Shown: in pieces, positions 42,191 through 45,055 of the stretch
How positions within the stretch are numbered: the stretch's first letter is position 1
Layout of the letters: each line of letters opens with the position of its first letter
Assembly (NCBI RefSeq): GCF_002234915.1
Contig: NZ_NEWD01000008.1
Span: 1 to 45,055 of the forward strand
Direction of reading: 5' to 3'
Source: Bifidobacterium vansinderenii
GTDB taxonomy: Bacteria > Actinomycetota > Actinomycetes > Actinomycetales > Bifidobacteriaceae
DNA: 45,055 nt
Position numbers and translations under genes: made by a program
Notes under the pieces: generated by a model
Told to the model about the DNA's origin: nothing
Databases searched by the model: none
What the model saw: the letters and a program-made list of their open reading frames with translations, nothing else

Positions 42191-43894
42191 TTACAGCGCG
42201 AGGGGCTTGACCAGCGGGAAGGTGATGGTCTCGCGGATCGTGGCACCGGTCAGTGCGATGAGCAGTCGGTCGATGCCCATGCCCATGCCGCCTGCCGGAG
42301 GCATGCCCACGCCAAGGGCCTCGAGGAAGTCCTCATCGATGTCGCAGGCCTCTTCGTCGCCGGCGAGCGCGTCCTTGGCCTGGGCCACGAAGCGTTCGCG
42401 CTGCACGATCGGATCGTTGAGCTCGGAGTAGCCGGTGGCCAGCTCGAAGCCGCGCACGTAGAGGTCCCACTTCTCCACCACGCCGGGCTTGGAGCGGTGG
42501 CCCTTGACCAGCGGGCTGGTCTCGACCGGGAAGTCGCGCACGAAGGTGGGCTCGTACAGCTTGTCCTCGTAGAAGTGCTCCCACAGGTGTTCGACGAGCT
42601 TGCCGTGGTTCTCCACGTCGTCGCGTTCCACGCCGAGCTTGTCGGCGATGGCGCCCAGGTGTTCCACGGAGGTGCCGGGGTTGTCGGGGCCACCATTGGG
42701 CACGATCTCCTCGCCGAGGGCCTCGGAGAGGGAGTCGTACATGCTGATCTGCTTCCATTCGCCGCCGAAGTCGTACTCGGTGCCGTCGAGCAGGGTGACC
42801 TTGTGGGAGCCGAACACGTCCATGGCGGTCTTCTGCACGAGCTCCTTGACGAGCTTGCCGATGGTGTCGTACGTGCCGTAGGCCTGATAGGCCTCGACCA
42901 TGGTGAATTCAGGGGCGTGGGTGGCATCCACGCCTTCATTGCGGAAGTCGCGGTTGATCTCGAACACGCGGTCGATGCCGCCGACCAGGCAGCGCTTGAG
43001 GAAGAGCTCCGGGGCGATGCGCAGGTAGAGGTCCAGGTCGAAGGCGTTCATGTGCGTGGTGAACGGACGGGCCGCGGCGCCACCGTGCACGGTCTGCAGC
43101 ATCGGGGTCTCCACCTCGATGAAGTCGTGGTCGTCGAACGTACGGCGCAGCGAGGCGACGGCCTTGGAACGGTTGCGCACCATGTTGCGGATGTTCTCGT
43201 CGGCGATCATGCCGATGTACGGCTTGCGCGTGCGGGTGTCCTCGTTGAGGTCCTTGTGCAGGGCGGGCAGCGGCTGCAGGGCCTTGGACGCGATCGCCCA
43301 GTCGGTGGCGAACACGGACAGCTCGCCGGTCTTCGAGGAAATCACGCGGCCACGGATGTACAGGTGGTCGCCGAGGTCGACGATCTGCTTGAACTGCTTG
43401 AGGGAATCGGCGCCGATCTCGCGCTTAGAGATCATGCCCTGGATCTTGGTGCCGTCGCCGGCGGACAGCTGCACGAAGCACAGGCCGCCCGCGTTGCGCA
43501 GGAACAGCACACGGCCGGCGATGCCCACCACGTCGTCGGTCTCGTCGCCGGCGTTGAGCTTGCCGTCGTACTTGGCGCGCACGGATTCGATGGTGTCGGT
43601 GACATCGAGGTGCACCGGGTAGGGCTCGATGCCGTCCTTGAGCATCATGGCGCGCTTGGCCACGCGCATCTGCACCTGCTCGGGGTGGCCGTAGGAGGAG
43701 AGGTCGCCCAGCTTGGCGTTGTTCGGATCGACGGCCTCGTCCAGGGTGGCGCCGGCGTTGATACGGGCGCGGATGTCGGCGTCCTGGTTCAGCAGCAGTT
43801 CGGCATGTTCAACGGTGGTAAGGTGACGGCGTTCGCTGCCCTCGGCAGCGTTTTCGGCAGTGTTCTCGCCGTTTTCGATGATGTCTTCACTCAT
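42191..43894 (-). CDS. lysS: lysyl-tRNA synthetase, class II
   Basis: LysS (567 residues) charges tRNA-Lys. About 55 acidic residues precede the OB-fold anticodon domain (about 60-190). The class II core has motif 1 in DDHDFIEVETPMLQ, motif 2 as EINRDFRNEGVDATHAPEFT and motif 3 as GMGMGIDRLLIALTG. The extra N-terminus is typical of bifidobacterial LysS. ATG 43894 follows a TACACT box (43903-43908, reverse) by eight bases with no ribosome site, so the message is probably leaderless. The open frame to 43963 crosses that promoter. Confidence 0.97.
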   Translation of the reverse strand: MSEDIIENGENTAENAAEGSERRHLTTVEHAELLLNQDADIRARINAGATLDEAVDPNNAKLGDLSSYGHPEQVQMRVAKRAMMLKDGIEPYPVHLDVTDTIESVRAKYDGKLNAGDETDDVVGIAGRVLFLRNAGGLCFVQLSAGDGTKIQGMISKREIGADSLKQFKQIVDLGDHLYIRGRVISSKTGELSVFATDWAIASKALQPLPALHKDLNEDTRTRKPYIGMIADENIRNMVRNRSKAVASLRRTFDDHDFIEVETPMLQTVHGGAAARPFTTHMNAFDLDLYLRIAPELFLKRCLVGGIDRVFEINRDFRNEGVDATHAPEFTMVEAYQAYGTYDTIGKLVKELVQKTAMDVFGSHKVTLLDGTEYDFGGEWKQISMYDSLSEALGEEIVPNGGPDNPGTSVEHLGAIADKLGVERDDVENHGKLVEHLWEHFYEDKLYEPTFVRDFPVETSPLVKGHRSKPGVVEKWDLYVRGFELATGYSELNDPIVQRERFVAQAKDALAGDEEACDIDEDFLEALGVGMPPAGGMGMGIDRLLIALTGATIRETITFPLVKPLAL

Positions 43895-44051
43895 AACTGC
43901 ACAGTGTAGCGATGCGGCGATACACCGAAAATCCATACTCCTTGAACGCGAAATCACTCGCAAACGTCATCAAAAAATCATGGGGAATCCATTTCGAGAT
44001 TTCCGAAAAACATGCAGGAATCGTTGAAATCTGGCGCAACACGCCGAGCTT

Positions 44052-44079
44052 TTGCATGAATCGACGACTCGTGTAATAT
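44052..44079 (+). promoter_or_regulatory. promoter of tRNA-Pro
   Basis: TTGCAT (44052-44057) and TAATAT (44074-44079) with a 16-base spacer, 14 bases before the tRNA. Same boxes as the tRNA-Asp promoter near 22540. Confidence 0.75.
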
Positions 44080-44093
44080 CTATCGAGGTTCGA

Positions 44094-44170
<77 letters not shown>

Positions 44171-44175
44171 ACACA

Positions 44176-44210
44176 GAAGGATCGCTGGTTTCCAGCGGTC
44201 CTTCTTTTTT
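44176..44210 (+). terminator. terminator of tRNA-Pro
   Basis: GAAGGATCGCTGG and CCAGCGGTCCTTC form the stem with one G-T pair, followed by TTTTTT. Confidence 0.92.
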
Positions 44211-44448
44211 ATTCCGAGCCGATCATGCAGCTCGGCGGTCTCACGGCTGACCTCACGCCGCCACTCCGCGACCCCTGCCGCACATACCTTGCGGCGGCAC
44301 TGAAAACGGCGGTAAATCGCGTGTCGAGGACGATCACCGCCCATACAATATAGTGCGCATTCAATAGTTCACTTTCAGTGGTCCAACAGCAAGTAATCGC
44401 AACACAGTAATCGCAGAGAACATCCTCGAAACAATCGTCAGGAAGATC

Positions 44449-44554
44449 ATGAAGAAAAGTCTTATCGCCCTCGCCTTCGGCGCATTCGCACTCGGCGCCG
44501 CGGAATTCGTCATGATGGGCATCCTCTCGCAGGCCGCGCACGACATGGCGGATT
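44449..44554 (+). pseudogene. MFS efflux gene interrupted by IS element
   Basis: AGGAAGATC precedes ATG 44449, from which about 36 codons read as the start of a drug/arabinose-efflux MFS carrier: a first helix with FGAFALGAAEFVMMGIL, then AAHDM. After AHDMADS the sequence changes to the end of an IS30-type element and the frame stops at 44589. The rest of the gene should lie beyond the element, outside the window. The upstream region 44211-44448 has TACAAT/TATAGT boxes and a repeated AGTAATCGCA. The interruption probably abolishes function. Confidence 0.75.
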
Positions 44555-45055
44555 CTAGTGGTGGTTGCAACACCTGTGTTGCTGTCTGATTTGGTTGTGT
44601 GATCGTATCATGCCGCTTCGATCAGGTCGAGCATGACCTCGATCGGAGACCTGGCGTCAAGGGTCTTTCTGGGACGGTTGTTCATTTTGGCCGCGATCAT
44701 GTCCAGATACGCCCGCGAATACCCGCCCAGGTCGGCCCCCTTCGGGAAATACTGGCGCAGCAGCCCGTTCGTGTTCTCGTTCGTGCCCCGCTGCCACGGC
44801 GAATGCGGGTCGCAGAAGAACACGTCCATGTCCAGCGAGGCCGAGATGCGTCTGTGGAGCGCGAGTTCCGAACCCTGGTCCCAGGTCAGGGACCGTCGCA
44901 GAACGGCGGGCAGTTCTCCCATCCGGTCGATGATCGCCCGTTGGACGTGTTCGGCGTCATGCCCGTCGGGCAGATGCAGAAGGATCAGGAACCGGGTGGA
45001 GCGCTCCACGAGCGTGCCGATCGCGCTGCGGTTGTTCGCGCCCATGATCAGGTCG
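44554..45055 (-). mobile_element. IS30-family insertion sequence, partial
   Basis: The element begins near 44554 (TCTAGTGGTGGTTGC) inside the MFS gene and continues past the window. Its end contains the palindrome GCAACAC-ct-GTGTTGC (44567-44582), probably part of the terminal inverted repeat. The exact border and target duplication cannot be fixed without the other end. Confidence 0.8.
44608..45055 (-). CDS. IS30-family transposase (C-terminal part)
   Basis: This reading frame of 149 codons enters from the right edge. It carries the DDE catalytic residues of IS30 enzymes: D of GDLI-type in DLIMGANNRSAIGTLVERS, D in LTWDQGSELA, and E in RGTNENTNGLLRQYFPKG. The N-terminal helix-turn-helix part is outside the window. 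It is probably intact, as no stop or frameshift is seen. It cuts and joins IS ends into target DNA, often at palindromic targets. Confidence 0.92.
   Translation of the reverse strand, partial: DLIMGANNRSAIGTLVERSTRFLILLHLPDGHDAEHVQRAIIDRMGELPAVLRRSLTWDQGSELALHRRISASLDMDVFFCDPHSPWQRGTNENTNGLLRQYFPKGADLGGYSRAYLDMIAAKMNNRPRKTLDARSPIEVMLDLIEAA

Noticed and set aside
42122-43909. A 595-codon open frame opposite lysS
   Set aside because: It mirrors lysS exactly and has shadow-type composition.

Overview
The window is about 62% G+C chromosomal DNA that looks like Bifidobacterium (Actinomycetota). The clues are the actinobacterial gene order dacB-tilS-hpt-ftsH-folE-folP-folBK-DUF3180, a class II lysyl-tRNA synthetase with a long acidic N-terminus, secreted NlpC/P60 and CHAP hydrolases, an IS30-type element, and several genes whose only start signal is a TANNNT box 7-8 bases before the initiator. 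It is mostly core genome. The only clear mobile element is an insertion sequence at the right edge. I saw no rRNA genes, phage genes or CRISPR array.

Layout. 1-4,000: an ABC ATPase behind a palindromic control region, an unrecognised six-helix membrane protein and a CynX/NimT-type MFS carrier. 4,151-7,124: ettA (ribosome-associated ABC-F ATPase) and a TesB-type thioesterase. 7,187-19,611 (minus strand): one dense block running, in transcription order, from an AI-2E/PerM-family membrane protein through a glycosyltransferase, dacB, tilS, hpt, ftsH, folE, folP, folBK and DUF3180 to a hypothetical protein. Several of these genes abut or overlap. 19,727-22,000: a second glycosyltransferase and a FucO-type alcohol dehydrogenase converging on two very strong hairpins.

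22,287-25,343: a tRNA island. Identical tRNA-Asp/tRNA-Phe pairs lie in opposite orientations on either side of galE and trmB (a tRNA methyltransferase), with tRNA-Glu leading the plus-strand set. 25,523-28,288: a protein tyrosine phosphatase overlapping folA, then thyA and an OsmC protein. With the folE-folP-folBK block these supply most of the folate/dTMP pathway. 28,357-32,508: a tandem universal stress protein and three secreted cell-wall hydrolases (two NlpC/P60 paralogues and one CHAP protein). 32,846-36,000: serC, manA and a small DUF2530 membrane protein.

36,132-39,324: a SenX3-like sensor kinase divergent from phoU, next to gpmA. The layout recalls the mycobacterial gpm/senX3-regX3/phoU neighbourhood, but the response regulator is absent and the kinase has glutamate where the phospho-accepting histidine should be. 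39,451-43,894: menA, a FucP-like sugar MFS carrier and lysS. 44,094-45,055: tRNA-Pro, then an MFS gene cut after about 36 codons by the IS30-family element that runs off the window.

A compound palindromic repeat occurs five times between genes (6025, 9865, 25381, 25456, 35959), and several terminators share its CCCTCAGT core. The observations I would follow first are the histidine-less kinase with Pho-box-like repeats beside phoU, the repeat family with two alternative pairings, the menA/DHNA question, and the set of apparently leaderless genes.
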